Assembly: GCA_027922465.2 (NCBI GenBank)
Contig: BQMF02000476.1
Coordinates: 62,001 to 126,000, forward strand
Direction of reading: 5' to 3'
Length of the DNA: 64,000 bases
Origin: Turritopsis dohrnii
Taxonomy: Eukaryota > Cnidaria > Hydrozoa > Anthoathecata > Oceaniidae
Shown here: positions 44,356 to 57,763 of the stretch, in pieces
Position numbering within the stretch: position 1 is the stretch's first letter
Layout of the letters: every line of letters begins with the position of its first letter
Position numbers and translations under genes: made by a program
The notes under the pieces: generated by a model
Database searches by the model: none
What the model was told of the DNA's origin: nothing
Seen by the model: only the letters and a program-made list of their open reading frames with translations

Positions 44356-44914
44356 ACCTTTTTTCTGTGTACCATTTTGATAAAAACGATTTACAAAGAA
44401 GTTGCAGAGATGTGGGGGTCCTCGATAAGAAAAACTTAATTAAGGTGATTCTCACTAAGTTAGACAGATCTCTTATTTTTCTTTCATTTTTTCATTTTTT
44501 TCATTCATGAATATGGATAGAGAACACAAGTATCCTAAAAAAATCTGAAAAACCCTAATACTTTTATGAACTAACAAAGCAAAACATAACATTCTAGAGC
44601 AAAATCGACGTTTGATGCGTTATTATAGGCGCACTATTCCACTTCACACTCCTACAAATTTTTCCTACAACACTTTTCAATAACGTCTCTAAGTGCAAAA
44701 CTGCAACACTTACTATGCCACATACGATGATTTTATTAACAGAGACAACTTGTTCATGCCAAGTGACTTGACAAATATAAGTTCATTTCAGGATTATCTG
44801 GAACTTGCTTATTTGAAAGTAAATGTTAAGAGAACTGACATATACTTTTAGAGGAGATTTCTATTCCGCCAAAAAATACTACGCAACATAATGATAGCCT
44901 GAATTTATAAAGTT

Positions 44915-45325
44915 TAAAAAGTTACCTGGTTAAGACTTTCGAGGGTTTTAACTTATTATGGCTCATTAACCTCATACAAGTATATTTCTACTGCTCATGC
45001 GCGATTTTTGGTTTTATTATATGGCCACCTGATAGCCTTTGAAAAGTTACCTGGTGAAGACGTTCATGTGTTTTGCCTAGTTATGACTGAGTTTACGTGT
45101 ACTAACATGCTGTGAATGCGCATGCGCAAATTCCAGGCTTATTACACAGGCACCTGATGGCACTGGAAAAATTACTTCGCGAAGACCTTAATGTGTTTTT
45201 CCGGCTCATTCAGCTCATATTTTTACTGCGCATGCGCGATTTTGGTTTTAATTATGCGGCCACCTGATAGCCCCTGAAAAGTTAAGACCTTCAAGTGTTT
45301 GGCCTAATTATGGCTCATTCCAAAC
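44915..45325 (+). repeat. Tandem repeat of about 120 bp, 3.4 diverged units
   Basis: Units start gaaaagttacctggtgaaga and contain actgctcatgcgcgat and ggccacctgatagcc. The self-complementary core gcgcatgcgc is conserved in several units. Confidence 0.85.
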
Positions 45326-45332
45326 TTAAAGG

Positions 45333-45410
45333 TATTTACTACATTTGTCGTAGGTTTACTACATTTGACAGAGTTACTACATTTGAAGGAGTTACTACAT
45401 TTGACGGTGT
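45333..45410 (+). repeat. Tandem repeat of about 18 bp, four units
   Basis: ttactacatttgacagag and variants repeat four times, followed by a fifth decayed start (gtaacaac). Confidence 0.85.
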
Positions 45411-45716
45411 AACAACATGAACACGCTCATTTTCCGCCATGAAAGTAATCGAAGCTCTTACAAAAGAGTTTTTTATCGTAAAATTCTTAATCTTAACACA
45501 AAATATAGATTATCATGTCATTCATAAAAGATTTTAATCGCAAAAGCATTGATAGTTGAGTGAAAAAAATCTAGAAAAAATTGTTGTATTAAAAAGTCCG
45601 CATTTTACATATCTGCGCAGCACTCGATTACATAACTGCGCAGCTCAAAAATTACATAACTGCGCAAAATAATTACATATCTGCGCAAAAATTACATAAC
45701 TGCCTACAACAACATC

Positions 45717-47716
45717 CCATGGCTTGCAATGAATACCTGACATCCTGATGTGAAATTTATATTGAACGGGTATCATTTTTGTGTTTTTTTTTTTTAATTG
45801 TCGTTTTGACGTCAAAATCCGATGCTCTTTCTCTTACAGATATCTTTCCATTAAAATACCGTCATGCAATGATGGAAGACAACGTCGAAACAACGTCGAA
45901 ACAATGTATTTATGCTTAGTAAATGACAATCTTTTCGTGGGCGAAACTGATTTGACCCGGATGAATTTGTTTTTGTTTTCGCTGTAAAAGTCATTTTCAT
46001 TTTCTATTTTTCTGCGTTTACAGCACAATTCAAAATATCACTTTTGCAAGATACAAAATGTACACTTTCGACAGAATTTGTGTGTTCATATTAATTAGTG
46101 AGGTAAATCACACTTAATCTTGTGTTTTCATTTAATTGAGCATTGTACAGATCCTCTCATTCAGAATGTCAGCAAAAATGTGGAGGAGTTCAACATTTAT
46201 GACATAACCGTTATGACATATTTGCACGTTTTTCTCTCTCCTCCACAAATCTTGACTGTACCACACCTCCTATATTGTCTTAGTTTCTCCTCATGTACAG
46301 AGAAAGATATCTAGCAAAGAATGACATCTTGACAGAAATGACGATTATGGCTGTCACTTGATAATCAACCAACCAGGGAAAGGAAATAAATCACGTGACA
46401 ACTTTTATCGATTTCTGTTGTTCTTGACTTCCAATGTTATCGTTTTAGCGTTATCATTTGCCGTCACTGCCCCCCTGGAACGTCACATATATACAACCTC
46501 TCGTATGTCAACGGCAAACAAACTCAAAATTTCAATTTTTACTACGATAGCTACGGTGCCATGAAGATCAAGATCCTTTTGCTAGCATTGAAACAGATCG
46601 AGTAAAAATCAAGTAAAAATCGAGTAAAAAAATCAATTTTCAAAGTGTTCTGTTATTCTACTCAAAACCAAGAAGGCTTTTTCAGATTTTTCGGATTTTT
46701 TGGATTTTGCGACCGACTGCTAAATCAAACTAACATGAAAACTTTTCTGAGAAAAAAAATCAACAACATTGTAAAAAAAAAAAAAAAAATTGTACTTACA
46801 TTTCTTTGACGCTGCTAGTTAATTTTATCTTCAAAAGAAAAATTGTAAAAAATATAACTTTATGCGATTTTGTTCAATCGTCACACTGTCGTTCACAAGA
46901 ACAAAAGAATGTCATCAATGATGATCGGATGAGCATTAGTTTCGTTTCCAGACCGTTAAAGATTATTGATCGCATCGCAATTCCGAAGTCAAAATTACTG
47001 ACTGAATAAAAATTACTGACTGAATCAAAATTACTGACTGAATCAAAAAACTCTATGAAGCAGTGTTTGATTTCAACTGAAAATATCGGTTCATAATTTT
47101 ATTTGTTGATTAAACTTCCCGTCAAGAGTTCGGATAACAATTTCTGGAAACGCTTTTGATGAAGAAGTTCAAGCTCAAATCAGACAAAGATCGACATATT
47201 TGCAAAACTATTTGTTTGTTCACAGCTGTTTCAGATGGAAAAATATTTTCGCATAATCAAAAGAGTATGGAAAAGTGATCAACTATACAAAGGTTTGAGT
47301 TCTTTTACGTAAATGAACATTTTTTGTGTCATTTTAAAATTCGCTTAACGGACGTCAAATTATCAACCTTAATCTGACATTTCATTGGTCCTCAAAAGAG
47401 CGCCCCATTCATCTCTCAATATGTTGTCAATGTAAAAACTTCATGCGGAAAATGGCCCCATATAGTTTGATGTGCCCACTTAGTATGATGTGCCCACTTA
47501 GATACGTCACTTGTTGCTCAAGCAGACGCTGTGTGTCCTTGAGAAGTTTGTTAATATATCTTAGTACAGGTCTAGTCAGCTAGTCTTTAACTGAGAATCA
47601 AAACAAAAATCATAAGAAAAATAATTTTCTAATACAATACACAATATATGATAATAATTTTGCGCAGTGACTCATACTTTAGGTGTGAGGCCTATTCCCC
47701 TTAGGAGAAGGCCTAT

Positions 47717-47753
<37 letters not shown>

Positions 47754-48381
47754 ATATATATAACAATCTTTCACTTCTCCAGTAAACCTGTCTAGGTCTT
47801 CGGTTCACGTCAATCCTACCAAGCGTCATCCTGTAAAGAATTCATAATGGCAGCCTCAAAAGCTCATACGGGATCGTGTCACGTGTATCCTCTTTGACGT
47901 CTCACTCGAAACGACTCTCCTTGCATTTAGTGATGACAATGATAAAAGAAGCGGCTCCAAAATAGCAATCGAAGATCTAAATCAGCGACGGTGGAACCCG
48001 TCACTCCGATAATTTCGTAACATACGCACTGAAACTTTGCTTTTTGGATGTTTTCGGAAGAAGGGGTAACCGAATAAAACCCGTAACCCGAAAAACAACA
48101 ACGGAGATAATTATTTTCTGAACTTTAATGGAAAGTTTTGAATGAAAAGGAAACGTGAGTGAAGAGAGACAGATAGCCAGGATTTTAGGACATGCTAATC
48201 ATCCAACATAACTGAAAGTCGATAACACAAATCTCCAAGTGACTGCTAAATATTATACGAGTTCCTGAATGGGTAAACCAAATTACTGCTGGTTTTTCTT
48301 CAAAACTATTTCAGTGGTTAGATATGATTTAACAATTCAGGAATTTTTCGACTTGATTATACAAAACGTTTACGATTAGTT
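45717..48381. other. Non-coding stretch downstream of the GPCR gene
   Basis: An 18-bp tandem repeat (aaattactgactgaatcaa, three units) lies at 46991-47045 and a doubled tgatgtgcccacttag at 47470-47502. A (tc)n(ta)n microsatellite lies at 47716-47762. Part may be the GPCR 3' UTR. No gene is supported. Confidence 0.5.
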
Positions 48382-49575
48382 CTACAGGCGTACATCGAGG
48401 CGTGTTTTATCGATAGGATGGCGTATAGACAGTTCTGGCGTCAACGCCCCCATGACGTCGCTTCGCGAAGAATACCTGGACAGTGGCAGTTGAAGCTGAT
48501 TACCATTTGGAACTAGAAGATTGGGAGATTTGCAGACCATGTTCGAGCTGGTCTGTAAGATTTGTTCCTTTTTCTGTGATCGAACACAGAACGCTGCCTT
48601 GATCTCCTTTCTGATGGATGCATTCAAAACGCCATATAAAATCGGGTTAAGCGAGACAGAAATATAATTGATTGCATTTCCAACCCACGTGACTTGCCTA
48701 GGATGACAACCTTTACACAGGATGTTCCACGTCACAAGAATGATGAACACCAAAGTCGATAAAATACAGACCCCGACCAAAAGCAATATCCTTCGTGCTG
48801 CTTTGCGAAAAGAAAGAAGTTTCCGCTGATGCTTTTTCGAATCTTTCAGTGTGGTTGCTATGCGCTTTTCATGTTGCTTAGCAACCTTAAATACGAGAAA
48901 GTTCAACAGAAGTGTTCCTGTCATGGGTGCCAGAAAGTTTGCGACCACGTGGAAGATGCTGTAACTGATTGGATAATCGAGTTCACAGTGATAACTATCT
49001 ACATACAAAGCTTCTTTGTCGTGCAGCAAGAAATACAACGACACACCTAATGTATAACACCAAGTTGTTGATAATATCATAAAAATGTTTCTTTTCGTGA
49101 AAAGCTTTTCTCGTTTGAAAGGGTACTTGATTGTGACATATCTTTCAACGGTGAGCAGAAACAGATTCCACACAGCAAGCGGCAGGGACATCAAGAACGT
49201 CGTCTGCATGATCGCACACAGAACTAATTTGTCGGTGAAAATACCCGTCAACATAAAATTGACGTCAAACGGAATCACAAATAACGTCGTGATCATGTCA
49301 CCCACAGCCAGGTTAACGATAAAAACATGGGTAATCGAGTGAAGGCGTCTCGAATATACGATGACAAAAACCAACAGGCAGTTTGAAAATATTGACGTCA
49401 CTATAATCAAAATAAAAATGGCTGCCATGGAAAAAGAAAAGAGCTTTGTTAAACCGTGTGACATATCATCATAAACGCTTGCATGACAATTCTCGCTTGA
49501 TGAACAATTTGGTGTAGATGTGGTGTTTAGTAATAACATCAGTGGTGTAGTGGCCAAGTTGGTGCTAATCTTCAT
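48382..49575 (-). CDS. Class A G-protein-coupled receptor, orphan, 397 aa
   Basis: The start is set at the ATG at 49575 (MKISTNLA) because a strong acceptor (tgtttttcttttcag) ends 8 bases upstream, implying a spliced 5' UTR. The protein has a short extracellular N-terminus with an NCSSS glycosylation site and seven hydrophobic helices. It has NLAVGDM in TM2, CAIMQ opening TM3, VERYVTI (E/DRY) after TM3, a Cys in loop 2 (YHCELD) and NPILYG in TM7. Residue 3.32 is Phe, so an amine ligand is unlikely. Proline 3.37 is unusual, and TM6 (VCILSTLVFII) lacks the CWxP motif. The cytosolic tail is about 80 residues. It should signal through G proteins at the cell surface, but the ligand cannot be inferred. 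Confidence 0.93.
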   Translation of the reverse strand: MKISTNLATTPLMLLLNTTSTPNCSSSENCHASVYDDMSHGLTKLFSFSMAAIFILIIVTSIFSNCLLVFVIVYSRRLHSITHVFIVNLAVGDMITTLFVIPFDVNFMLTGIFTDKLVLCAIMQTTFLMSLPLAVWNLFLLTVERYVTIKYPFKREKLFTKRNIFMILSTTWCYTLGVSLYFLLHDKEALYVDSYHCELDYPISYSIFHVVANFLAPMTGTLLLNFLVFKVAKQHEKRIATTLKDSKKHQRKLLSFRKAARRILLLVGVCILSTLVFIILVTWNILCKGCHPRQVTWVGNAINYISVSLNPILYGVLNASIRKEIKAAFCVRSQKKEQILQTSSNMVCKSPNLLVPNGNQLQLPLSRYSSRSDVMGALTPELSIRHPIDKTRLDVRL

Positions 49576-49599
49576 GATTTCATCTGAAAAGAAAAACAT

Positions 49600-52500
49600 T
49601 CACGTGAACAAATGGATGATTAAACAAAATCTTTTTAAGTTTGATGGATCTTACACACAAATAAGATGTTTATCTCTGATCGTCTAAAAGAGATTGATCT
49701 AAAAGATCCTCCTTATTTGAGTTTTTTTTGTGGTTGTTTTTTGCCTCCTCCGTACAACTCAAATTTTCACCCGGACTGATTTCGACCCGGGTTGAAATCC
49801 CAGCATATTTTGTCTGCTAGTAGTCATGGTCCCGACCGATAGTTATATCTATGTTTTTTACTTCTGATCCGGTAAGAGATGCATTTTAATGCTTGTCGCG
49901 GTAATTTAACCAATGAAAGGGTGTTGAGTTCAAACTGAGTCGAAAATTCAGTCGAAAATTTTCAATTTCCTACATCAGTATTTTTTTTTATTATTATTAT
50001 TATTATTATTTCTTTCTGCGTTTGAGAAACTAAACGCTGGGCAGTGATGTCGAAAATCCAACATGTATGAAATGTTTGATCGAATTAATACATCCATCCT
50101 GTCGAATTAATGCATCCATCCTATCACAGTCCTTAAGCCTGAACATTCTAAATAGTCGAAAAGCTAAGTTGTTGCGCATCCCGATTTTGAGTAAACTTCC
50201 CACGAAAAATGTGATTCAGTTCACGAAATTTTGATAGCTCTTGATTTGAAATTTTTAAAAAAAACGCCTCTGAAATTGACGTCATCTGAAATTGATGTCA
50301 TTTGAAATTGACGTCATTTGCAATGAATCGACTCCTTAAATGTCTAAACTTGAAAAGCGAGCATTTCTAAAGTTCATGGTCGAGATACACAAGAAACTTC
50401 AACTGTCAGTAAAAATAGAAACTTCAGAAGATCTTCTCTATCATTTCGTTAAAATTTTCTGAAACCAAATTCACCACAACAATCAGAGGTCACACTCACT
50501 AAATTCACCACAATAGTGAGAGGTCACACTCACTTTGATTTAACGAGATTCACAAGTTCGTTTGTGTTCATAAAATTATTTCAGAGTGTTTCGTTCATCT
50601 TGGCTCGTTCATCTTGTCTCGCTCATCTTATTAGATGAATATAAAGACAGCACAACGGTCGCTGGACTTTCAATTTAGACTTTTTCCTTCTATCCGGAAA
50701 GGTAAAGCAGGTTTGACACGGAGCACATATGGTGCAATACTGAGCTAGAAACTTATGAAGCTAGCCTCGGATATTGACTCAATCTCATTTATTGTTGAAA
50801 GTTGGGACAAACAAGATACGAATAGTCTAACTGTTGATGTCCGAACTATTGCTAAACTCTACAGTTGAGTCCCACTCTCAAGGGTACAAAAATATTCATA
50901 ACTTCATCTTAAGTCAGACTCTGTTTATTTAGTCTGAAGGGGGAACTCTTGCTGCTATTTTTAGGTATGTATCTCTCCTTCTCATATGGCATATTTTGTA
51001 GCTCGCTCGATAAATCGGATAGTAGCCTACAACCACCACTTCTAAGGATCAACTTGAAATGGTTGTTGATTGGAGGTGGTCTCATGAGAGTTTGACCGTA
51101 ATTTTGCGGGGACCAAAGTTTAGTGGTCGTTGATGGGAGGTGGTCGTTACACAGAGGTGGTCGGTATTGGATGTTGCACTGTTGTAGAGTATGAATTCAT
51201 CCGCACTGTTGCTTCTTTTCCCCGTCCACTTGTAACATAAGATATTTGACTTCTCACCAGAGATATGTACAACATTACTCTGCACTACACTACGAAGCCA
51301 TTCGATGGCTCCTCCTGATTTGATATGCTAATTCGAAAGCACATTGGAGCACGTTGGAGTATTGAAATACATTTGGTTGGTTGGGATTGGAGATGGTGTC
51401 TGAAGCTGCAACCAACGACAGCTAACACCATTCATCATCATTCCAGGATAAAAACGTTTGTTCAATGACATGTTTTTACCCTTCTAAACTCACAGCCTGC
51501 ATGTGTAGAATCCTGACATCATAAATAGGGGAAAGATGGAAAGACATGGGAACAAAGGTGGTTGAAGCATGAAGTACCTATGGTTGTTATGGAAATTTAT
51601 GCAACATCTTTAAAAACTTTTTTTCCCACTTTCAAAGGCTACTTACGAATTAACCACCATGCATCACGAACAGAAAACATAAACTGCATTGAAAATGAAA
51701 AATAAATGACGACATACATTTGTTACAATTCACATCAAAATTCCGACATTCACATCAAAACTCCGACATTCACGTTAAAACTCCGACATTCTTGCCAATC
51801 CTAAAATCGTCAAAACAGTTGAAACTTCGATCCTGTCTCCAAAGATTTTCTGAAAGAACTGATTCAGTTTGTCGGATTTAAATCTTTTAATCCCATTCTT
51901 GAATCAACAAAATAAGCCACTTATCATCGGGATCAATTATCCTTTTTATCGAAAATTAATTGCATACCTTCACTTTCAAAATTGCAATCGAGGTTGTCAA
52001 ATTTGCAATCGAGGTTGTCAAAATTGCAATCGAAAAATATTTTTGCTTTTACGCCCTTAGGTAAGATACGAAGCATTTTATTCCCTTTCCACTTATTGCA
52101 GATACAATTCCAAACTTGTATTTACTACTCAACCCTAAAAATAAGGAAAAAAGAAAAAAGAGGCAAACGTTGTTTATAAACTCAATCAACCAAAACAATT
52201 TGACAAGTTTTACACCGCAAAGTTTTGATGGACTGAGATTGTTCTTGGTAATGCTTCCGTCTGTAAGGATGTCTCACTTTTTTCGAGTTGATTGCGTAAT
52301 GGGCGTGATGGGCGTGTTATAGGAAGGGCAATACCCAAGGATAAGCTATCGTTTGCCTGAATCTGAAATCGGAACGGTTATGAGAGATTACTCTTTGTAG
52401 CTGCATGAACAAAGGCTTAGTCAGATATCTTGAACGAAACCATTGAAATATGTTTTCATCTTAAGATGAACCCAGCCGAACAGATTTCTATCTTTAACGA

Positions 52501-55500
52501 GATTTATTACTTTAGTGTGCGATTATTTTCTTACAGAATTCCTGTGTATTGTTTTCGTTTTGCATTATCGTCGACTTAATTAAAATCATTTGAAAGCCAT
52601 TGCTTATTTTCTTTTGGCTTAAGATAAGCGCAGTGGAGGAGTGACAGTGAACTTAGACACTCTTCATCACACGTACATCTTCAGGCGTCTATGTTTCCAA
52701 GGTGATGTCATTTTTGATTTATTCGGCATTTCGTTTGATTTGCAAAACAATTTGCGAAGTATTTCATGTTTTCTGTCTACATTAATCCATTCATTCTTGT
52801 AATTTTTATGAGGAAAGGTTCCATGCAGGGAACTCATGAAAAAAGACCTTGCATGTGGTTGGGAGAAAGAAATATTCGGAATTATTCGGATTAAGCAAAC
52901 AATCGATCAATCAATCAATCAATACTTGTTGACGTTACTTTCCCTTTGTGCAATTGATTGCGGAAGCTAAATGGGTAATAGTGGGTGGTGGGTGGGTGTG
53001 ATAAAAGCATCCCATGGTCAGTGTGGTAACATTCAGAAAATGAATTCAACATTGACGTCAAGTAACAATTCTGTTTGTTTTCATGGCGTTGTTGGTCGGA
53101 AACATGATCATGTTTATGTCAAGCCCTCCCAAGAACTTGCGTTGCTAAAAAACAAATGCTCATTCCCAAGTGGGAAAATTTGTCGAAAATACACTGTGAA
53201 TGAGTGAATTTTTATGGAACTATACTATTTCAATAAAAATGCTCTTCATCGCACTTTTGACGATTTTGCCCACTGGGTCTTGTTTAAGTTTTTAAATTCT
53301 AAATTTTCAAATTAAAACAATTTCAAAAAAAATGCATCAGTTCAAATTTCAAAAATATTAAAGCTATCACCAATCCTACCTGTGATGAAAAGAAAATAAC
53401 CAAGGACACACTTTCCTTTAACTTCATCAGAAAGCACTTTGAAATATAAAATGTCTTCGGTATAAAGTAAAATCTGAGGCTGATTTTAACGATAGGATTA
53501 GAATATTTTATCACCTGCTTCATCTCATCATATGTGACATGTGTTTTTGTTCTCTTGTCAAATCGCTGAAGAATATTATCAGTAGAAAAAAACTTACAGA
53601 GAACGACGATGCAGCTGTATCTTGTTTATTGCAGGAAATTCCTCTTCTTTTCCTGTTTTTCGTTTCCTGTTTGTCTTGGATCAGAAGTTAGGATCGATTT
53701 TTCATGAAATGCAGAACATTTGTTTGCAATAATGAAATGCGATTTCACTAAGTAACCTCTCGGTTTATGAAGTTCTCTAACAAACGAGAAAAAATTGAGG
53801 ATTTTCACAATTTTTCACAAAAACTCTCAGAAAATAAAAAATGATTTCTTCTGTTGAAGTAACTTTCAAATTTCATCTTCTAGATATTTTACAGAATGAA
53901 TGAAAGCAAAAGTGAAGTGACGCTACCACACAGTAATAACATAAAATGATAAGATGATATTTTGCATTTGATAACGAGCAAAGAAAGATAAAAAAAAAAT
54001 ATAATCAGGAAAAACAAAAAATCCCAGTTTTAAATGTTTTAAACTTGAGATATGAATTTTCCTTCCAGGCTACCTGTTGTGACTTTAAATGAAATCTTGT
54101 ATTGGAATTAAAAATAATTTCCTCATCCCTTCAAAGGAAACATTTTTTTCCTTTTTCTTTTTTGTTCAATTTCGTTTAGATATGCATCACTTTTTTTCAT
54201 GCAATCTGACAAACGATCGATCATTTTCTGTTCAACCAAAAATAAAAAAGAGGGTTTCTTCTTGGATTTACGGTTAAGGATACTACAAGGTTTTCATATA
54301 CCAGATAAATCTTAATCAACATTGTTGTAATTATGAAGATTTACATCACACATAACAAATAGTTATATAGCTGCTGTTTATTTAGCGGTGTCTTTTTCTA
54401 TTTTTCTCTTTTTTTGTACTTCTTTCAATCCCAGACCCCTTTAGCTGGTTGCCACCTTATCTCTACCAATCAAATCGTTGTGAATTTTTTCCACCCTCAA
54501 TGTTAGCATACTCCAAAAACCAAATCCACCTCTTCAGATTTGCCATCACATTTTTCATGAAGGATTACATGAGTAAGTAAGGAAGTAATTTATTCGTTTT
54601 CAGTATTCATAATTTATTCCTATCGTATTTACAAATAGGAGGCCTCCCCATTTAGATAATTCTATTCGAGGAGGTGGAGAAGGAGGTGGTCACCGGAAAT
54701 TGTCGTGAAATAAAAATAATATCTATGTGTCAGAAAAGTATTTTAAGTAATAAACCTAAAGAGTTAACATATACTCTGTAACCAGTGATAAGCCTTTAGC
54801 ATATCCCTGCTGTAATTAATGATAAGCCTTTGGCATATCCCTGCTGTGACTAATGATTTAGTTTGTACATAAGAATGAAGGATTAACTTTCAACCAATAA
54901 GAATGAAGGATTAACTTTCAACCAATAAGAATGAAGGATTAACTTTCAACCAATTTTCGAAAGAAAAACAAACTTACAAACTTAACTGAAGTAATTACCA
55001 TGACAACAACAATGCTTGTTTACAAAACCAGTCGGCCAACTGTATGTCAAAAGACCATGGGGACGAGATTTATTCTTTTAAAGGTTGTTAAGCATGCGCA
55101 TGATGTCATATAAAATGTAAAATTTTCTCGAGTTGACAGAGTTGCCTTGTGGCATTAACATGAACACTTTAAAGTTAACTTCATCTACCATGATATAAAG
55201 TTCTTTAGAAACAATTTTGGATTGGTTTTCTACAAAACAAATTATCAGTTGGAAATGAACCAACAGACGATTCGGTGGGATTATTTATACACACATCGTC
55301 ATGTATCGTGGCACAGAATAGAAACCCAGTATCACACAAAAACATCTAAATATCTATTTCCTCTCTTGATACAATCCCTATTACTCTCCATCTCAAGTTA
55401 GGGCGATTAACAATTCAGACATAAAGTGAACAATGTACATAACATTTTCTATTGTTTTAGTTTATGCATTTAAATTTCATCTCAGTTCACGTAATGCAAA

Positions 55501-55560
55501 AACATATTTGTCGTACTAGAAATAAATCCCTGCTTCTTCCTTACTGTGTACAACGCGCTT
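49600..55560. other. Non-coding stretch with many short tandem arrays
   Basis: No gene is supported. The 5' UTR exon and promoter of the GPCR gene probably lie in the first few kb. Arrays include (att)n at 49988-50010, a tripled gaaattgacgtcattt at 50274-50322, a doubled 33-bp unit at 50468-50534, a 20-bp unit at 51727-51795 and a 20-bp unit (ttgcaatcgaggttgtcaaa) at 51980-52035. (caat)n lies at 52905-52922, and a 28-bp unit (ataagaatgaaggattaact plus 8 bp) is tripled at 54869-54953. Confidence 0.6.
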
Positions 55561-57280
55561 AATCAAATGAAATTGCAAAAGTTGTTGACATAACAATAAT
55601 AATAATAACAAGAGGCCCATAGGCCTAAGGTCAGCGCGAAGTGTATGCTAAGTCTAAAGATTGTAATCAATTTACAAAAGAAATGGCTAGCTTTCCAAAA
55701 TACAGTTTGATTAGTATCTGGGTAAGCCCGCATTCGGTTGATGAACATGCTAATCGAAAATGTTAATCCATTCCAAATCCAATCCAATCCATAAAAACGT
55801 CTCGTGATAAAAAGGGCCCCTGTAATGTTTTCACAATGAGTAAATCGTCGAATGAATAAAAACCGAAGAAGCCTGGCATTACATATAGATTATTACCTCT
55901 AATATAAGAACCGATCTAATCGAGACCAAAACACAAATTTCTATGAGCCGAATAGCGTATTACATGTGCATTTTTTTCTAAAGGATTCATCGAACAGAAG
56001 TCGGCTTAAAAAAGGTAAATGTTATAAAAGGAAACCTTGCGTTTCCACAACAATCAATTAAATCCTTTTCCTAATTAGGGAGATTTTTGTGGCAGCATAT
56101 AAACTACATACGGTAATACAATACGCAACAACAGAAATCATATGGGCAAGAACAACTACAACAACTTATACTTTAATGATACTTTAATCGGTTTTATTTA
56201 AGATTCAAATTTCAGTTTTACAAGTTGGACTTTCCAGCTTTACGTTCTTACGGGCTTGCGTGTTTGGTTAATCACGCAGGTGAACTTTCGTTTCTACCAA
56301 ATAGAGTAGTCCTCAGATGAGCTTAAATGAAGATCTAATGCCAAGCAGTTGATGATTGCTAAATAAAAAGCATAAAAAGTTATGTATAACTGCACAGACC
56401 TTCAGAAATTCAGACCTTCTAGAAACTTGAATTACAGCATCATAATTTCAAATCAAATATTATACCTGAAGGGAAAATAGTAATACTGAATTTCTCTATT
56501 TCATGGTGGTGGGTGAATAATGATCAATGAAAGTCTATAAGTTTATTAGGTAAAATTCAGTTCATGGAAATTCATATTAAACTTTTCTTTTTCTTTGGTT
56601 ATAAAAGAAATCTGAAATAATTTGTATTGAATTTTGTCTGATTTTCAAATATTTGTCATAATGGCACAAAACTATAGAAAATGACAACGACTAAGTGCTT
56701 TTGACGTCAATTTTCCTAAATACGCAAATCAAATCAAACTGTTGCAAATTAAAAACACTGCACGTCCCATACTCTCAATCAAACTAAAAATCATTTCTGC
56801 TAATGAGTATGGATGTATCTGCTCATTGACCAGAATCTTTTCGCATTCAGAATTAGGAAGATTGCTAGTCATCGCTGGTCATCAGGCATCATTGCTGCTT
56901 GAATGAGTGAATCCACTTTACCAACAAAAGACCAACATTTTATGTATCTCTGGTAGCAAGTTCACTACACACAGTTAGAAGATTTTGGACACAGGCATCC
57001 ATAAGTATACAAACAATTCCAGCTTATCACAATCATGAAAGTTTTCACAGTTGTAAATGATCCCTCAAATAAAATTCCACAAGGCAGAATTAAGCAACTT
57101 GTCTTGCTAAGAGAAACTTCTAGATGGGGAAGAAATTTGTAGGTGGACACTCCTTCAATAAGGATTGTTTCCATACCAATAATGAAAATATCAATATTTT
57201 AAGGACTAGTCGAACCTAACAAAATGGCAACTAAAATTAAAGTAAGGTTTGAATATAGGTTGAATTAATCCTGATTCAAA
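55561..57280. other. Non-coding stretch, possible transposon end at its start
   Basis: aataataataataacaagag followed by gcccataggcctaaggtcag at 55590-55630 resembles, in reverse orientation, gcggcgctgaccaataataa near 60570. This suggests two ends of one dispersed family. The remainder shows no gene. Confidence 0.4.
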
Positions 57281-57282
57281 TA

Positions 57283-57763
57283 CCGTATTTCCTCTAATAA
57301 CAGCATTTATTACAAATCCCAGGTTTTGCATGCGGCGTTTAATGGAGGGCGACATTCATTAGAGGGCGGCATTTATTACAAAATGAAAAATGAGATAAGA
57401 GCAAACTAAACAACAATGTCCTCTTATCCCAAAAAAAGATTAAGTGAAACTGTTTTACACGAAAGATTTGTTCACAAAAATGTCGAAGAAGAGCAATATT
57501 ACTGTCACCGTTCTCTTCTGAGTTGAAAACTTTTATAAATATTCATGCAAACGTGAAAGAATAAAACAAATAAAACTATTGAACTGTTTAAACTAATTCT
57601 TGTTTAGTCTGTTTTCTAATAAATGCCTCTTTTAAAGATGCGGCGTTTATTAGAAGGCTGCCTTTATTAGAGGGCGGCTTTTATTACAAATGTCTAGCTG
57701 TAAGTGCTGCGTTTAATAGAGGGCGGCCTTTATCAGAGGGCGGCATTTATTAGAGGAAATACG
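57283..57763. mobile_element. Tc1/mariner-type MITE, about 480 bp
   Basis: The inverted ends CCGTATTTCCTCTAATAA and TTATTAGAGGAAATACGG are flanked by TA on both sides. The ends carry short subterminal repeats (gagggcggcatttattagag and variants) in opposite orientations. No open frame of note is present. Confidence 0.85.

Larger units (their letters stand above)
43703..45716. mobile_element. 2.0-kb non-coding DNA transposon with TGCGCA-rich inverted ends
   Basis: The element 43708-45711 is flanked by ACATC on both sides (43703-43707, 45712-45716). Its termini TGTTGTgcGCAGTTATGTAA and the inverse at 45711 open inverted repeats of about 120-145 bp, built from alternating tgcgcagatatgtaatta and tgcgcagttatgtaattatt units. 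The interior is a mosaic of three unrelated tandem arrays and no protein gene. It is a non-autonomous element whose superfamily is unclear. A 5-bp duplication is compatible with several groups. Confidence 0.85.

Noticed and set aside
45333..45410. Regularly spaced short repeats that might suggest a CRISPR array
   Set aside because: Repeats are contiguous and diverged with no unique spacers, and the genome is eukaryotic.
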